DNA of 64,000 nt from Anaerobacillus sp. CMMVII (GCF_025377685.1 NZ_JACEHK010000008.1:124001-188000), one strand, 5' to 3'; shown: positions 28,305-38,737, numbered from the stretch's first letter. The notes: generated by a model from the sequence alone, not told the origin. Program-made: numbers and translations.

Positions 28305-29570
28305 ATGGATCCAATTTATTTAATGAACAATGTCTGGATTATCATTTGTTTTACACTAGTTTTATTAATGCAAGGTGGATTTATCTTACTTGAAGCAGGT
28401 TCAACCCGAATGAAGAATGCTGGACATATTGCGGGTAAGACGATTTTTACAGTGGGTGTCGCTTCTCTTGTTTTTTGGGCAGTAGGGTATGGTTTCATCT
28501 ACGGTGAAGGAAATACCTTTATTGGCTTGTCTGACTTTTTCTATGGTGATTTCACAAGCGTAGTCGATGGATTAGCTGGCTCAGTAGACTTTATGTTTCA
28601 GTTAGCATTTGCGGCCATCGCCTTAACCATTGCTTTTGGAGGCTTTGCAGAAAGAGGAAAGTTATCAGCTTATGTAATCTTTGCAATCCTTTTCTCAGCT
28701 TTTGTCTATCCAGTTGTCGCTCACTGGATTTGGGGTGGTGGCTGGTTGGCTGATCATGGTAAACAAGACTTCGCTGGTTCGACTGTTGTACATTTAACAG
28801 GTGCCATGGCGGCTTTAGCTGCAACAATGATTTTAAAACCTCGTATCGGAAAATACAACAAAGATGGTTCAGCAAATGATTTAGCTGGTCACAACCAAGT
28901 ATATACAGCTTTAGGTGTTTTAGTTCTTTGGGTGGGGTGGTTTGGCTTTAACGCAGGTAGTACGCTAGGTGTAGAGGATGCATTCTTTGGTTATGTGGCC
29001 CTAAACACACAGTTAGCAGCAGCAGCTGGAGCAATTGCCGCAATGTTTATCGTTTGGGCTGTTGCTGGAAAAGCTGACATCCCAACCACTCTAAATGGGG
29101 CATTAGCAGGGCTTGTTGCAATTACAGCATCATGTGCGTTTGTAGCGCCATGGGCAGCAGTTGTGATTGGACTGATCGGTGGGTTAATCGTATTCTTCAG
29201 TATGAAATTTTTTGAAAAGGCAAGAATTGATGACCCTATTTTCGCACTATCCGTTCATGGCGTAGCAGGTGTCTGGGGAACAATCTCAACAGGCTTTTTT
29301 GCAACACCAGAACTGGCAGCGTTAAATGGAGGTTCTGCAGGGTTACTTTATGGTGGTGGTTTCGGTCAATTAGGAGTACAGATTATGGGGGTAGTTGCCT
29401 GTGGTGCGTTCGCCTTTATCGTATCTTACCTTATCTTAAAAGCAATGGATAGAGTTATGGGTGGGATCCGAGTGACGGAAGAAGAGGAAATTATCGGCCT
29501 TGACTTAAGCGAACACGGAAGTTACGGTTATCCTGAAAGCATGCCGGAAAAAACGAGCAAAGGAGCTTAA
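28305..29570 (+). CDS. amt: Ammonium transporter (Amt/NrgA)
   Basis: The 421-residue protein has eleven membrane helices and typical Amt motifs: MQGGFILLEAG, AFGGFAERGKLSAY, STVVHLTGAMAAL, VGWFGFNAGSTLG, and SVHGVAGVWGTISTG with pore His residues in HLT and HGV. It moves ammonium/ammonia into the cytoplasm. AAGGGG is before the ATG at 28305. No PII (glnK) gene follows; instead a DUF294 nucleotidyltransferase gene starts about 30 bp downstream, giving a nitrogen-linked operon with possible GlnR/TnrA control. Confidence 0.93.
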   Translation: MDPIYLMNNVWIIICFTLVLLMQGGFILLEAGSTRMKNAGHIAGKTIFTVGVASLVFWAVGYGFIYGEGNTFIGLSDFFYGDFTSVVDGLAGSVDFMFQLAFAAIALTIAFGGFAERGKLSAYVIFAILFSAFVYPVVAHWIWGGGWLADHGKQDFAGSTVVHLTGAMAALAATMILKPRIGKYNKDGSANDLAGHNQVYTALGVLVLWVGWFGFNAGSTLGVEDAFFGYVALNTQLAAAAGAIAAMFIVWAVAGKADIPTTLNGALAGLVAITASCAFVAPWAAVVIGLIGGLIVFFSMKFFEKARIDDPIFALSVHGVAGVWGTISTGFFATPELAALNGGSAGLLYGGGFGQLGVQIMGVVACGAFAFIVSYLILKAMDRVMGGIRVTEEEEIIGLDLSEHGSYGYPESMPEKTSKGA

Positions 29571-29601
29571 TATAAGCCCATTTGTAAGGAGAATGATTTT
29601 C

Positions 29602-30566
29602 TTGAAAAGTTATTCGCACTTAAAGGATTGGCGTAAAAAAACGATTCAGACAGTTTCTTGTGATTTTCAAAAGTTAAATACGTTTCATGATGATTTGATG
29701 AAGCGAACAGTTCAAATCGCATTAGAAAAAGTAGAAAGTGAGTGGGGAAAGCCCCCTACTCACTTTGCTTTCTTTGTTATGGGTAGCGCGGGAAGAATGG
29801 AACAATCGGTCTGGAGTGACCAAGATCATGGTCTTGTTTGGGAGGGTTCTGGCGATTTTCAAGAATATTTTTAAGATTAGGAGCAGAGATTACGAAGGGG
29901 TTAACGATCGTTGGTTATGAACAATGTGAAGGTAACGTGATGGCACAGAACCCACGTTGGTGCAAATCAACAATCTCTTGGCAACAGCAAATTCAAGCTT
30001 GGTTGCATGAAGCAGACTGGGAATCGCTGCGATATTTTACAACTTTCTTTGATTCACGTGTTTTGATAGGTGAGGATGAACTACTGGTCAACTTAAAAAA
30101 AGTCGCTTTTGCACAGCTGACTTTGGCGCCGGCATTATATAAGAGATTGTATGAGAATGTTGGTTTTATCAAAAAAGGAATGGGCATATTTGGGCAGCTT
30201 TTACCCGAAGAAAAAGGAGACGCAGCTGGAACGATTAATGTAAAACAAACCATTTTTTTTCCTTATGTAAATTCACTTCGATTATTAGCTATGCTTGAAG
30301 GCATCTTACATTCTAGTACGATTGAACGATTTAACCTTTTACCGGATAATTATCAAGAAATAAAAGCGTATCAAGATGATTTTTTTAAGCTTTTGAATTA
30401 CCGTTTATATTATCAGAAGAACGCTAGTAGTTATCAAAAAGTACATTTACTGCCAGTAAAATCGATGAATGCAAGGGAAAAAGAAGCCTTAAAAGAAATG
30501 ATGAAACGAGGACGTAGGCTATTTTTAAAAACAAAGGATATCATTAATCAAAGGTGTTCACGATGA
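29602..30566 (+). pseudogene. DUF294-type putative nucleotidyltransferase, frameshifted
   Basis: The restored ~321-residue product has the GlnD-like nucleotidyltransferase core, FVMGSAGRMEQSVWSDQDHGLVW (GS-x-GR-x-E and DQD metal site), and a helical DUF294_C region. One base is missing in the T5 run 29868-29872 just after the active site. I place the start at TTG 29602, ten bases after AAGGAG; ATG 29593 is only one base from it. It follows amt and overlaps a DnaQ-type exonuclease gene (ATGA). Proteins like this are proposed signal-transfer enzymes; target unknown. Confidence 0.8.
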
Positions 30567-31296
30567 ATATGAACCAGATGATGCAATTTTTACGGCAAAT
30601 TCCAGGAAAATTAGGGTCTAATTCTTATTCATCTCTTGCGAACCAAAATGAACTTAGGAATGTTGCTTTTTGAGACAATTACAGAGAGAAATAAAGAAGC
30701 AGGATGTTCTTGCGATACCTTTTTCAAACTTAAAGCTCGTTGTTTTTGATATCGAAACAACAGGATTTTATCCTCATAATGGTGATCAGATTTTATCAAT
30801 TGGTGCAGTGAAAATACAAGAGGGAGAGGTACTTGAGGAAGAAACATTTTATTCTCTCATTTACAATGAACAGGGGCCGCCGGAAAAAATAGCCGACTTA
30901 ACTGGTCTTTTAAAAGAGGAGTTGCTTAAGGCACCACCAATAACTAAGGTATTAGAAGATTTTTTTGCTTTTGTACAAAGTGATCCCCTTATTGCCCATC
31001 ATGCAAATCATGAGCGAAGTTTTATGCAGCATGTGACTTGGGCAATCTTAAAAACACGCTTTGAACATCGAGTTATTGATACTTCCTTTTTAACGAGAAT
31101 TGTTGAGCCACATTCACCAAATATTACGTTAGATGACTGGTGTGTTTCCTATGGAATTCGTATTAAGAAACGTCACCATGCGCTACATGATGCAATAGCC
31201 ACAGCGAAATTGTGGGTGGAGTGCGTACGTTTGGTAGAGGAAAAAGGGTATCAATCTTTACAAGATGTATACTCTTACCTTGCTAAACTTAAATAA
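30563..31296 (+). pseudogene. DnaQ-type 3'-5' exonuclease (DEDDh), frameshifted
   Basis: Restored, the ~244-residue product has a short N-terminal helix region, then the ExoI motif VVFDIETTGF, ExoII in LIAHHANHERSFM, and the HALHDAIATAKLW DEDDh motif with His and Asp. This resembles DNA polymerase III epsilon-like proofreading or RNA-processing exonucleases. One base is missing in the T5 run 30667-30671, after which translation would stop near residue 36. The ATG overlaps the DUF294 stop. DUF294-plus-DnaQ pairs recur in bacteria, usually in acetate or ammonium transport loci (family knowledge). Confidence 0.85.
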
Positions 31297-31308
31297 TAAG
31301 TTCATTCG

Positions 31309-31960
31309 GTAAGGAACTGTAAAAAACGGGGTTCAAATCAGGGGGAATAGCGACTTTGATATGTAAGAAACTGTAAAAACGGTATTCGAATCGGACAGAA
31401 TAGAGCATCAATCTGTAAGAAACTGTAAAAACGGTGTTCGATTCGGACTGAATAGATCATCAATCTGTAAGAAACTGTAAAAACGGTGTTCGATTCGGAC
31501 TGAATAGAGCATTGATCTGTTAGAAACTGTAAAAACGGTGTTCGATTCGGACTGAATAGATCATCAATCTGTAAGAAACTGTAAAAACGGTGTTCGATTC
31601 GGACTGAATAGAGCATTGATCTGTTAGAAACTGTAAAAAACGGTGTTCGATTCGGACTGAATAGATCATCAATCTGTAAGAAACTGTAAAAACGGTGTTC
31701 GATTCGGACTGAATAGAGCATCGATCTGTAATAAACTGTAAAAACGGTGTTCGATTCGGACTGAATAGAGCATCGATCTGTGAGAAACTGTAAAAACGGT
31801 GTTCGATTCGGACTGAATAGAGCCTCAATCTGTAATAAACTGTAAAAACGGTGTTCGATTCGGACTGGATAGAGCCTCAATCTGTAATAAACTGGAAAAA
31901 CGAGGTTCGAATCGTCTGAATAGTACCTTAAACTGTTAGAAAGTGTGAAAAGCGACGACA
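31309..31960. repeat. 52-bp tandem minisatellite, about 12-13 units
   Basis: Units read GTAAGAAACTGTAAAAACGG... with ...TGTTCGATTCGGACTGAA then TAGA-C-TC-AT-T. The inner copies are nearly identical; the first, twelfth and thirteenth are degenerate, and one unit has 53 bp. Variation is concentrated in the first four and last twelve bases. It fills the 688-bp gap between the exonuclease and the TIGR02206 gene. Confidence 0.9.
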
Positions 31961-31984
31961 TTGCGAATTCCCTGTGAATGCTAA

Positions 31985-32713
31985 TTAATTGGTATTTTTT
32001 GACATCGTTTTTTTCACGTAAAACGGTAGGCAAAGCAGTAAAAATAAAACAATAGCGATAACTTCAAGCCAAAGAATATACCAAGGATAGGGGCCGAGCC
32101 AATCAAGGATACTTGGTGTAGTTGGTTTTCTAGCTAAATACATATAGTTTGCACCTGTGAGTAGATTTACTATAAAGGCAACTACAGCGAGGGCGTTTAA
32201 AACAAGAAATGCCTTAATGGCTGACCGGAATGTTATTGAAAATTTACAAACCCAAATCATATAAAGAATCGCTAAGATAATGGCAAAATGTGCAATGAAA
32301 TAATGTAAAAAACGAAAATGTGGAAAGGTGTAGAAAAGCTCTGGTGTAATGATTGCTTGAAACGCACCACCAAGGCCGAAAAAATAAATAACTTCAAAAA
32401 CTTTAGATGAATTGGTAACCAACATAAAAGTGCTTGAAAAAATACTAATCGTGCAGAGATGTAGAGGTAAATTATATTGAATGTCCCATAGTCCAGTTCT
32501 AACGGTCCAAGTTAGGAGACTAACTTCCGAGAGAACAAGGGTAGCGAATAAAATCCACCGAACGTGTTTCATGATTTGATGATGGCGATATAGAAATAGT
32601 AAGCCAACTAAGCAACCGAATATATACAAGGTCATTAGGTGTTCAAAAGATAAAAAAAGATTTCTATCAATATGTGTCCCAGGGTCAAAAATGAATGGTT
32701 TCAATAGTCTCAC
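31985..32713 (-). CDS. TIGR02206/YwaF family membrane protein
   Basis: The 242-residue protein has about seven hydrophobic helices and the family features: an early HLMTLYIFGCLVG helix, NLPLHLCTISIF in the middle and an LTGANYMYLARKP-x-PS-LDWLGPYPWY stretch near the end. It is an integral membrane protein of unknown function. The start is at 32713; the upstream region contains AGGTGAG. Its 3' end abuts the 52-bp array. Confidence 0.85.
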   Translation of the reverse strand: MRLLKPFIFDPGTHIDRNLFLSFEHLMTLYIFGCLVGLLFLYRHHQIMKHVRWILFATLVLSEVSLLTWTVRTGLWDIQYNLPLHLCTISIFSSTFMLVTNSSKVFEVIYFFGLGGAFQAIITPELFYTFPHFRFLHYFIAHFAIILAILYMIWVCKFSITFRSAIKAFLVLNALAVVAFIVNLLTGANYMYLARKPTTPSILDWLGPYPWYILWLEVIAIVLFLLLCLPFYVKKTMSKNTN

Positions 32714-32801
32714 CTCTAGGTGTAGTGTTCCTCTTTTTTAAGCTTAATCCTCTCTTTTTTTGGGTATTAATATAGAGACAAAAAAGAAGAGGTGAATTAA
32801 G

Positions 32802-33325
32802 GTGCAATTACGAGGAAAAAAGTCATTCAATTGGTAAGTGATGATTTTGAGGATTTGGAATTATGGTACCCAGTATTAAGATTAAGAGAAGAAGGAGCAA
32901 AAGTGGATATTGTTGGAGAAGAAGCTAATGTGAAATACATTGGAAAATACGGTGTCCCAATTGAGAGTGACTTAGCTTTTCGAGATATTAATCCTGATGA
33001 TTATGATGCGTTGTTAGTTCCGGGAGGGTGGTCTCCAGATAAGTTACGTCGCTATGAGGAAGTTCTCCTCATGACAAGAGAAATGGACCACGAAAAGAAG
33101 CCGATCGGTCAAATTTGTCATGCAGGCTGGGTATTAATTTCAGCAGATATCTTAAAAGGAAAGAACGTTACGAGTACTCCAGGCATTAAAGACGATATGA
33201 TCAATGCCGGAGCTACCTGGTTTAACGAAGCTGTAGTTGTTGATGGTCATCTAGTTTCAAGTAGACGACCACCTGATTTACCTGATTATATGAGAGAATT
33301 TATTCGAGTTCTAGCTGCAAAATAA
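32802..33325 (+). pseudogene. DJ-1/PfpI family amidotransferase-like protein, frameshifted
   Basis: Restored length is ~174 residues, the usual DJ-1/PfpI size. The fold elements are FEDLELWYPVLRLREEG, LLVPGGWSPD and the nucleophile elbow QICHAGWVL with the catalytic Cys. PfpI-like proteins act as peptidases, glyoxalases or chaperones; this cannot be distinguished. One base is missing in the A run at 32816-32821 within the first ten codons, so a protein from the natural start would stop early. GAGGTG precedes the GTG at 32802. Confidence 0.85.
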
Positions 33326-33334
33326 TCAGTAGTC

Positions 33335-33367
33335 TCACTTCCTAATGGTAGGAGGTGGGATTTTTTA
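33335..33367 (+). terminator. Terminator after the DJ-1/PfpI gene
   Basis: An imperfect stem TCTCACTTCCTA / TAGGAGGTGGGA followed by TTTTTT. Confidence 0.7.
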
Positions 33368-33583
33368 TCTGGCCATCACTCGGCCAATCTTGGTCAAAAA
33401 AGTAAGACGCTCTTATTCCTTGATAAAACACAGCTTGTTGGCGTGGTCCCAGTTCCTTTTCGGTAGTTAGTGCTTACTATAATCAACAAAACTCCCTTCA
33501 TTGAAAAACATTTCAACATTGCAAATAAATTAAAGTATAATAAAAATGAACTTGTTAAAAAGTGGAATAAAAGGAGTGGGAAA

Positions 33584-33925
33584 ATGAAAAAAGGCACGAT
33601 AAAGTGGGGCAGGTTGTTCTCCTACATGCTTACATTCTTATCTTTTTATATCGTTTACCAAAGAGAGTTTTATCTATTTGAAGATCTGGAGCTAGAAGCT
33701 ATTTTTGCCTTCACAAAAGAAGTAGCTATGCAAGCCATGATTATTACAAGCATCATTTTTTTCGCTGATCTATTTGCCTCATTTCAAAAGCTTAAAATTT
33801 TAGCAATCCTATTGTTTCTTTTTGCAGCGGCTTATTTGATTAACCTTGGATACAACGTATTTCAGCATGAATTAGGTGACTGGACAGTTTTACTAGCGAC
33901 AGGATTACCTCGATCATATGTCTAA
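33584..33925 (+). CDS. 113-residue membrane protein, function unknown
   Basis: The product has three hydrophobic helices (about 10-27, 47-65, 72-90) and charged loops. ATG 33584 follows AAGGAGTGGG; the frame is open further upstream but without coding features. I recognise no family. It precedes a kinase-HAD gene pair in the same direction. Confidence 0.6.
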   Translation: MKKGTIKWGRLFSYMLTFLSFYIVYQREFYLFEDLELEAIFAFTKEVAMQAMIITSIIFFADLFASFQKLKILAILLFLFAAAYLINLGYNVFQHELGDWTVLLATGLPRSYV

Positions 33926-33990
33926 TTGTTGCAATTAAATTATCCGTAGATTATATGAGGTATCTACTAAAGGAAACGGAGGTGTAGTTT

Positions 33991-34896
33991 TTGATAGAAA
34001 AAATTCTGACGAAAATTCCTTATTTAAGCAATGCTAAAACCATCGAGGAGCTTACCAAGGGATTTTCGTTTGATAAAAAATATGTTGTTGATCATCAGTA
34101 CTTATTACGAATATTCTCAAACAGAGAAGAAGCACGAAGGACAGAAGAGTTTACCTGCCTTGGTCAGTTAGCCGCTTATTCAAAGTGTGTTCCAAGGGCG
34201 ATAGACTTCGGTCGTGTTGAAGGAACAGAGAACTGCTATATGCTCCTTGAATTTCTCCCCGGAGAAGATGCTGAAACTATCTTGCCACGCTTACCAAAAG
34301 AAGAGCAATATGTAGTTGGTTTTCAAGCGGGGAGAGAACTAAAGAAGTTACATCAGCTAGCAGCGCCTAAAACTATGCAAGATTGGTATACGTTAAAAAA
34401 GCGGAAGAGTGACAACTATTTACACGAGTTAGAAAATGTCCCATGTGACATAGGCTTAAAATACTTGCTCAAAGATTACATAAAAGAACATGAACACCTC
34501 ATGAAAAATCGGCCGTCATCATTTCAGCATGATGACTTTCATCCGGCTAACTTATTAATTCATAACAATCAATTTTCTGGAATTATTGATTTTCAAAGAA
34601 TGGACTGGGGAGATCCTCTTCACGATTTGACAAAGTTAGGCTTTTTTTCGAAACGGATAAGCATTGATTTTACCAACGGTGTCGTAGATGGGTATCATGA
34701 AGACAAGAAGGTAAGCACTTCGTTCTGGGAGTTATACGCCCTTTATAGTGCTATGCATGTTGTCTCATCACTTGTATGGGGACTAAAGATGAGTCAGGAA
34801 CAGTACGACGTGTTATTAGAATACTCATTAGAGGTGTTAGCAGATCATGATCAATTTAATCAAATCATACCGAAGTGGTATCGAAAGGAGAACTGA
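33991..34896 (+). CDS. Aminoglycoside phosphotransferase (APH) family kinase
   Basis: The 301-residue protein has the APH catalytic loop HDDFHPANLLIHN (Asp base and Asn) and the metal site GIIDFQRMDWGDP-x-HDL. Family members phosphorylate antibiotics, choline, sugars or other small molecules; substrate unknown. GGAGGTG precedes the TTG at 33991. It is one base apart from the downstream HAD phosphatase gene, which suggests they act on related substrates. Confidence 0.85.
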   Translation: MIEKILTKIPYLSNAKTIEELTKGFSFDKKYVVDHQYLLRIFSNREEARRTEEFTCLGQLAAYSKCVPRAIDFGRVEGTENCYMLLEFLPGEDAETILPRLPKEEQYVVGFQAGRELKKLHQLAAPKTMQDWYTLKKRKSDNYLHELENVPCDIGLKYLLKDYIKEHEHLMKNRPSSFQHDDFHPANLLIHNNQFSGIIDFQRMDWGDPLHDLTKLGFFSKRISIDFTNGVVDGYHEDKKVSTSFWELYALYSAMHVVSSLVWGLKMSQEQYDVLLEYSLEVLADHDQFNQIIPKWYRKEN

Positions 34897-34897
34897 A

Positions 34898-35524
34898 TTG
34901 GATAGTATCATTTTTGATTTAGATGGAACGTTATGGGATTCAAGTGAGCAGGTGTTAATGATTTGGAATCAAGTAATAAAGAAATACGAAGGTTTAAATG
35001 AAATTACGAAAGAACAACTAGCGGGGTGTATGGGACTTCAAAGTAAGGAAATTGGTGTAAAACTATATCCTTCGCTAGATATAGAGAAACAAGCTGAAAT
35101 CTTGCGAGAGTGTCACGAACTAGAATGTCCATTTTTAGCAGAGCATGGAGCCACTTTGTACCCAAATGTAGAGGAAGTACTTCAAGTATTATCCGAAAAG
35201 TTTAAGTTGTTTATCGTTAGCAATTGCCAAAATGACTATATTGAAGCTTTCTTCCAAGCACATAAACTTGAGAAGTATTTTATCGATTATGAGCATCCAG
35301 GGAGAACAGGTCTTTCAAAAGGCGAAAATATAAAGCTAATTATTGAAAGAAACCAGTTAAAGAAACCAATTTATGTTGGGGATACAGAGGGAGATCAAAC
35401 TGGAGCAAGAGTAGCTGGAGTTCCTTTTGTCTATGCAAGCTATGGATTTGGAAAAGCTACTGAGTATGATTATATCATTAATCATTTTCTAGAATTACCA
35501 AGGGTTTTAGAAAGTATGGAATAA
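34898..35524 (+). CDS. HAD-superfamily hydrolase (phosphoglycolate-phosphatase-like)
   Basis: The 208-residue product has motif I FDLDGTLWDS, a helical cap, motif II VSNC, motif III Lys in GLSKGENIK and motif IV VGDTEGDQTGAR. It removes phosphate from a small molecule; the specific one is not visible. TTG 34898 follows AAGGAG and starts one base after the APH-kinase stop, so the pair is one operon. Confidence 0.87.
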   Translation: MDSIIFDLDGTLWDSSEQVLMIWNQVIKKYEGLNEITKEQLAGCMGLQSKEIGVKLYPSLDIEKQAEILRECHELECPFLAEHGATLYPNVEEVLQVLSEKFKLFIVSNCQNDYIEAFFQAHKLEKYFIDYEHPGRTGLSKGENIKLIIERNQLKKPIYVGDTEGDQTGARVAGVPFVYASYGFGKATEYDYIINHFLELPRVLESME

Positions 35525-35660
35525 TCCCACCGACAAAAATTCATCATTTTGTTGAAAATACCTTTAAAAACAGGATAAAAACAGAACCCAAAATTGATAA
35601 AATGGAGTTAATGGGAAGTGTAGAAAAAGTTATCAAAGCAACGGGGGAAGGGGAATAAAT

Positions 35661-35780
35661 ATGAATACAAATACAAATGAGCCAAATTCAAACCTTAAAT
35701 CACTGTTAATTTTATCGGGGATTGGATTTATTTTATTAGCTTCTGTTATAACAGGATTTTGGATCTATTCACTTAGCTAA
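35661..35780 (+). CDS. 39-residue single-helix membrane protein
   Basis: ATG 35661 follows GGGGAAGGGGAATAAAT. The product is a short Asn/Thr-rich N-terminus then a hydrophobic helix (about 14-36). It is too short for a family call. An open frame from 35525 ending just before it (...KVIKATGEGE) lacks a clear start and is not listed. Confidence 0.45.
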   Translation: MNTNTNEPNSNLKSLLILSGIGFILLASVITGFWIYSLS

Positions 35781-35905
35781 ATATAGACTCACAGGGTGGC
35801 TTTCATAAGTCATCCTTTTTATTTGCTCAAATAGGTTTCAAGATTATATATCTAGCCAACTAATTGTTATAATATTGTATAAACCTAGGTGAGGAGGAGT
35901 GCAGG

Positions 35906-37065
35906 ATGATACTAAGTGAGTTAAAAACTTCGATAGAGCGTGTAGAGTTACTAAAAAATATCGTACGTCCTTTTGCAGAACGTGCATCGAAGCATGATCA
36001 GGAAGCAACATTTCCAGTCGAGAATATTGAGGATTTAAAAAAGAGTGGGTACCATACCCTTACTGTACCAGCCCAGTTTGGTGGCTTGGATATATCTCTA
36101 CTAGAGCTTGTTCAGCTTCAAGAAACAATTGCCAGAGCTGACGGCTCGACAGCACTTGCGATCGGTTGGCATATGGGAATTGTTAAGCACCTTGGAGAGA
36201 AGCGCTCTTGGGAACCGGGGATGTTTCAAACTTTTTGTGAAGAGGTTCTTCGGGATGGCGTTCTTATTAACAATGCAGCTTCAGAAAGTGGTACCGGTAG
36301 TCCAACAAGAGGTGGGAAGCCTGAAACGACTGCTTTTCGCAAAGGAAATGGTTGGGTAATTACTGGGAGGAAAACATTTACGACAATGTCACCGGTTTTA
36401 GATTATTTCGTTGTTAGTGCTAGCATCGAAGGAAGCAATGAGATTGGGAATTTTTTAATACATAAAGATCGAAAAGGATTATTAATAGAAGAAACATGGG
36501 ATTCCATTGCAATGCGCGGAACAGGAAGTCATGATTTGGTTTTATCAAATGTAGAAATTCCTGATGCGAATTTAGTTGAATATATAACACCTGGAAAAAA
36601 ACAAGCGACTGGTTGGTTACTTCATATCCCCGCCTGTTATTTGGGAATTGCTAAGGCTGCACAAGAATATGCAATCCGTTTTGCAAGTAGTTACTCACCA
36701 AATAGTATTGAAGGGACCATAGCTGATCTACCTTTTGTGAAACAAAAAATTGGTGAAATGGAGTTATATATCCAACAAAGCCAACACTATCTCTACTCAG
36801 TAGCCAGAAAGTGGGATGAAAGTAACGAAGAGGATCGGCAAAAATGCGAGCGGAACTTGGGGCAGTTAAACATTCAGTGGTAAATCATGCCATAAAAATT
36901 GTGGACCTTGCGATGCGGGTAACTGGAGCACGTAGCCTATCTGAAAAAAATCCACTTCAACGCTATTATCGTGATGTCCGAGCAGGACTTCACAACCCAC
37001 CAATGGACGATGCTACCATTCTTTTATTAGCCGATGATGCCATTCAATCAAGAGAGACTTTGTAA
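35906..37065 (+). pseudogene. Acyl-CoA dehydrogenase family protein (YdbM-like), frameshifted
   Basis: The restored ~386-residue flavoprotein has the N-terminal helical domain, the FAD/substrate-region segment NNAASESGTGSPTRGG, the beta domain WVITGRKTFTTMSP and WDSIAMRGTGSHDLVL, and the C-terminal domain. One base is missing in the A5 run 36840-36844. The last part includes the AMRVTGARSLSE and NPLQRYYRDVRAG elements. The size and sequence resemble B. subtilis YdbM. It probably oxidises acyl-CoA thioesters; substrate length unknown. GAGGAGGAG precedes the ATG. Confidence 0.87.
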
Positions 37066-37216
37066 AATTCAGTAGGGTATTTCTACCAATGATTAGGTGA
37101 AGAAAATAAAGTGTTAATTTGCCTAAAGAAGTATTAATATTAATTGGTTTTTATCTTAAGCATTACAAAAAATAGCTACTTTTCCCCATGGGTAAAAGCT
37201 AGGCTTTTAATGAAAA

Positions 37217-37440
37217 GGCTCTTTTCTAAAACCTTGCTCCTGCGGTTACTCGTCGCACAAAAAAACTTGTTGCTTTTTAACTTAAAATAATTGGAAAAAT
37301 TTCTCAGATGAAGATATCACCCAATAAATTGAGTAAGAAAAGAGCAATACTTACTAAATAAGCAGTGAAATTTTGATATTTTGTGTAAAAATCCTACTTC
37401 TGGGATTTTTACGAAAGTAACAAACTTTGCGAAAACAGCC
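37217..37440 (+). mobile_element. MITE-like element, copy B (224 bp)
   Basis: Begins GGCTCTTTTCTAAAA and ends TTTGCGAAAACAGCC, 15-bp imperfect terminal inverted repeats. It is flanked by AATGAAAA (37209-37216) and AATGAATA (37441-37448), an 8-bp near-duplicate. It carries no coding capacity. It closely matches the 62540-62764 copy in reverse orientation. The rest of the 492-bp gap 37066-37557 is AT-rich with no gene. Confidence 0.75.
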
Positions 37441-37557
37441 AATGAATAAAATAAAAAATGTAAAATTGACAAATTTTTACGAAACTGTTTCAGGATGAAG
37501 AACCATCAATCACCAAATAATAAAATGATTAATTTCAATGGTAAAGGGTGATTTAGA

Positions 37558-38692
37558 ATGAAAGCAGTTACTTACCAAGGGAAAAATTCAGTTGCTGTTA
37601 AGGAAGTGGAAGATCCCAAAATACAGGATAGCGAGGATGTCATCGTAAAAATTACCTCTACTGCAATTTGTGGGTCAGATTTGCATTTTATATCAAGGGA
37701 ATTTTCCATTGCCGATAGGATATGTCATTGGTCATGAGCCGATGGGGATTGTAGAAGAGGTAGGTTCTGGTGTTACTGCTGTAAAAAAAGGTGATCGCGT
37801 TGTCGTTCCATTTACAGTAGGCTGTGGAAGATGTTTTTTCTGTGAGCATGAGTTAGAAAGTCAATGTGATAATTCTAATCCACATTATGATTCCGGTGGT
37901 TATTTCGGTTATTCTGAGAAATTCGGAAATTATCCAGGTGGACAAGCTGAATATTTACGTGTACCCTTTGGAAATTTTACACCATTTGTCATTCCTGAAA
38001 ACTGTGAGCAGGAAGATGAAAAGTTGTTATTTTTATCCGATGTCTTGCCAACTGCATATTGGAGTGTCGTTAATGCAGGTGTCAAAAAAGGTGATACAGT
38101 TATTGTATTAGGATGTGGTCCAGTTGGGTTATTTGCTCAAAAATTTGCTTGGCTAAAAGGGGCAAGTCGAGTTATTGCGATAGACTATATACCTTTTCGC
38201 CTTGAACATGCAAAAAGAGTAAATAATGTCGAGGTCTTTGACTTTACTGAACATGAAGATATGGGTGAAGTACTTAAGGAAGTCACCAAGGGTGGGGCGG
38301 AAGTAGTGATCGATTGTGTTGGAATGGATGGAAAGAAATCTCCGCTTGAATATATTGAACAAAAATTAAAGCTTCAAGGCGGTACATTAGGTCCAATTCA
38401 AATCGCAACGAAGGCGATAAAAAAAGGTGGAACTTTGCAAATCACAGGTGTGTATGGAGGTTTGTATAACATGTTTCCACTTGGGCCGTTTTTTACAAGA
38501 AATATTAATATCAAGATGGGTCAAGCGCCGGCAAGACATTTTATGCCGCATTTATACGACCTCATCGTAAAAGGTGAGATTGACCCAACAACCATAATTA
38601 CTCATACATTACCACTTGGAGAGGCAAGTGAAGGATACAAAAAATTTAATAACCGTACCGATGATTGTATTAAAGTTATTTTGAAACCGTAA
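37558..38692 (+). pseudogene. Zinc-dependent alcohol dehydrogenase (AdhB-like), frameshifted
   Basis: The restored ~377-residue enzyme follows B. subtilis Adh[18 protein letters not shown], the catalytic-Zn CGSDLH and GHEPMG, the structural-Zn segment GCGRCFFCEHELESQC, GGYPGGQAEYLRVPF, GCGPVGLFAQKFAWLKG (Rossmann fold) and a closing TDDCIKVILKP. It oxidises alcohols or formaldehyde adducts with NAD. One extra T in the TTTT at 37686-37689 breaks the frame just after CGSDLH. A terminator follows. Confidence 0.88.
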
Positions 38693-38695
38693 GAA

Positions 38696-38732
38696 AAAAG
38701 GCTGACCAAAGTTGTATTTGGTCAGCCTTAAC
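38696..38732. terminator. Bidirectional terminator after the alcohol dehydrogenase gene
   Basis: AAGGCTGACCAAA pairs with TTTGGTCAGCCTT, with A and T runs outside. Confidence 0.85.
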
Positions 38733-38737
38733 TATTT

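Noticed and set aside
31309-31960. Possible CRISPR array
   Set aside because: The whole 52-bp unit is conserved, with no unique spacers between repeats, and no cas gene is in the window.
31338-32033. 231-residue minus-strand reading frame across the 52-bp array
   Set aside because: Its sequence is only the repeat read in rotating frames, with no start signal and no domain; it is a product of a stop-free repeat.
35525-35660. Small gene ending KVIKATGEGE before the 39-residue protein
   Set aside because: No clear start in frame after the HAD stop, and no similarity.
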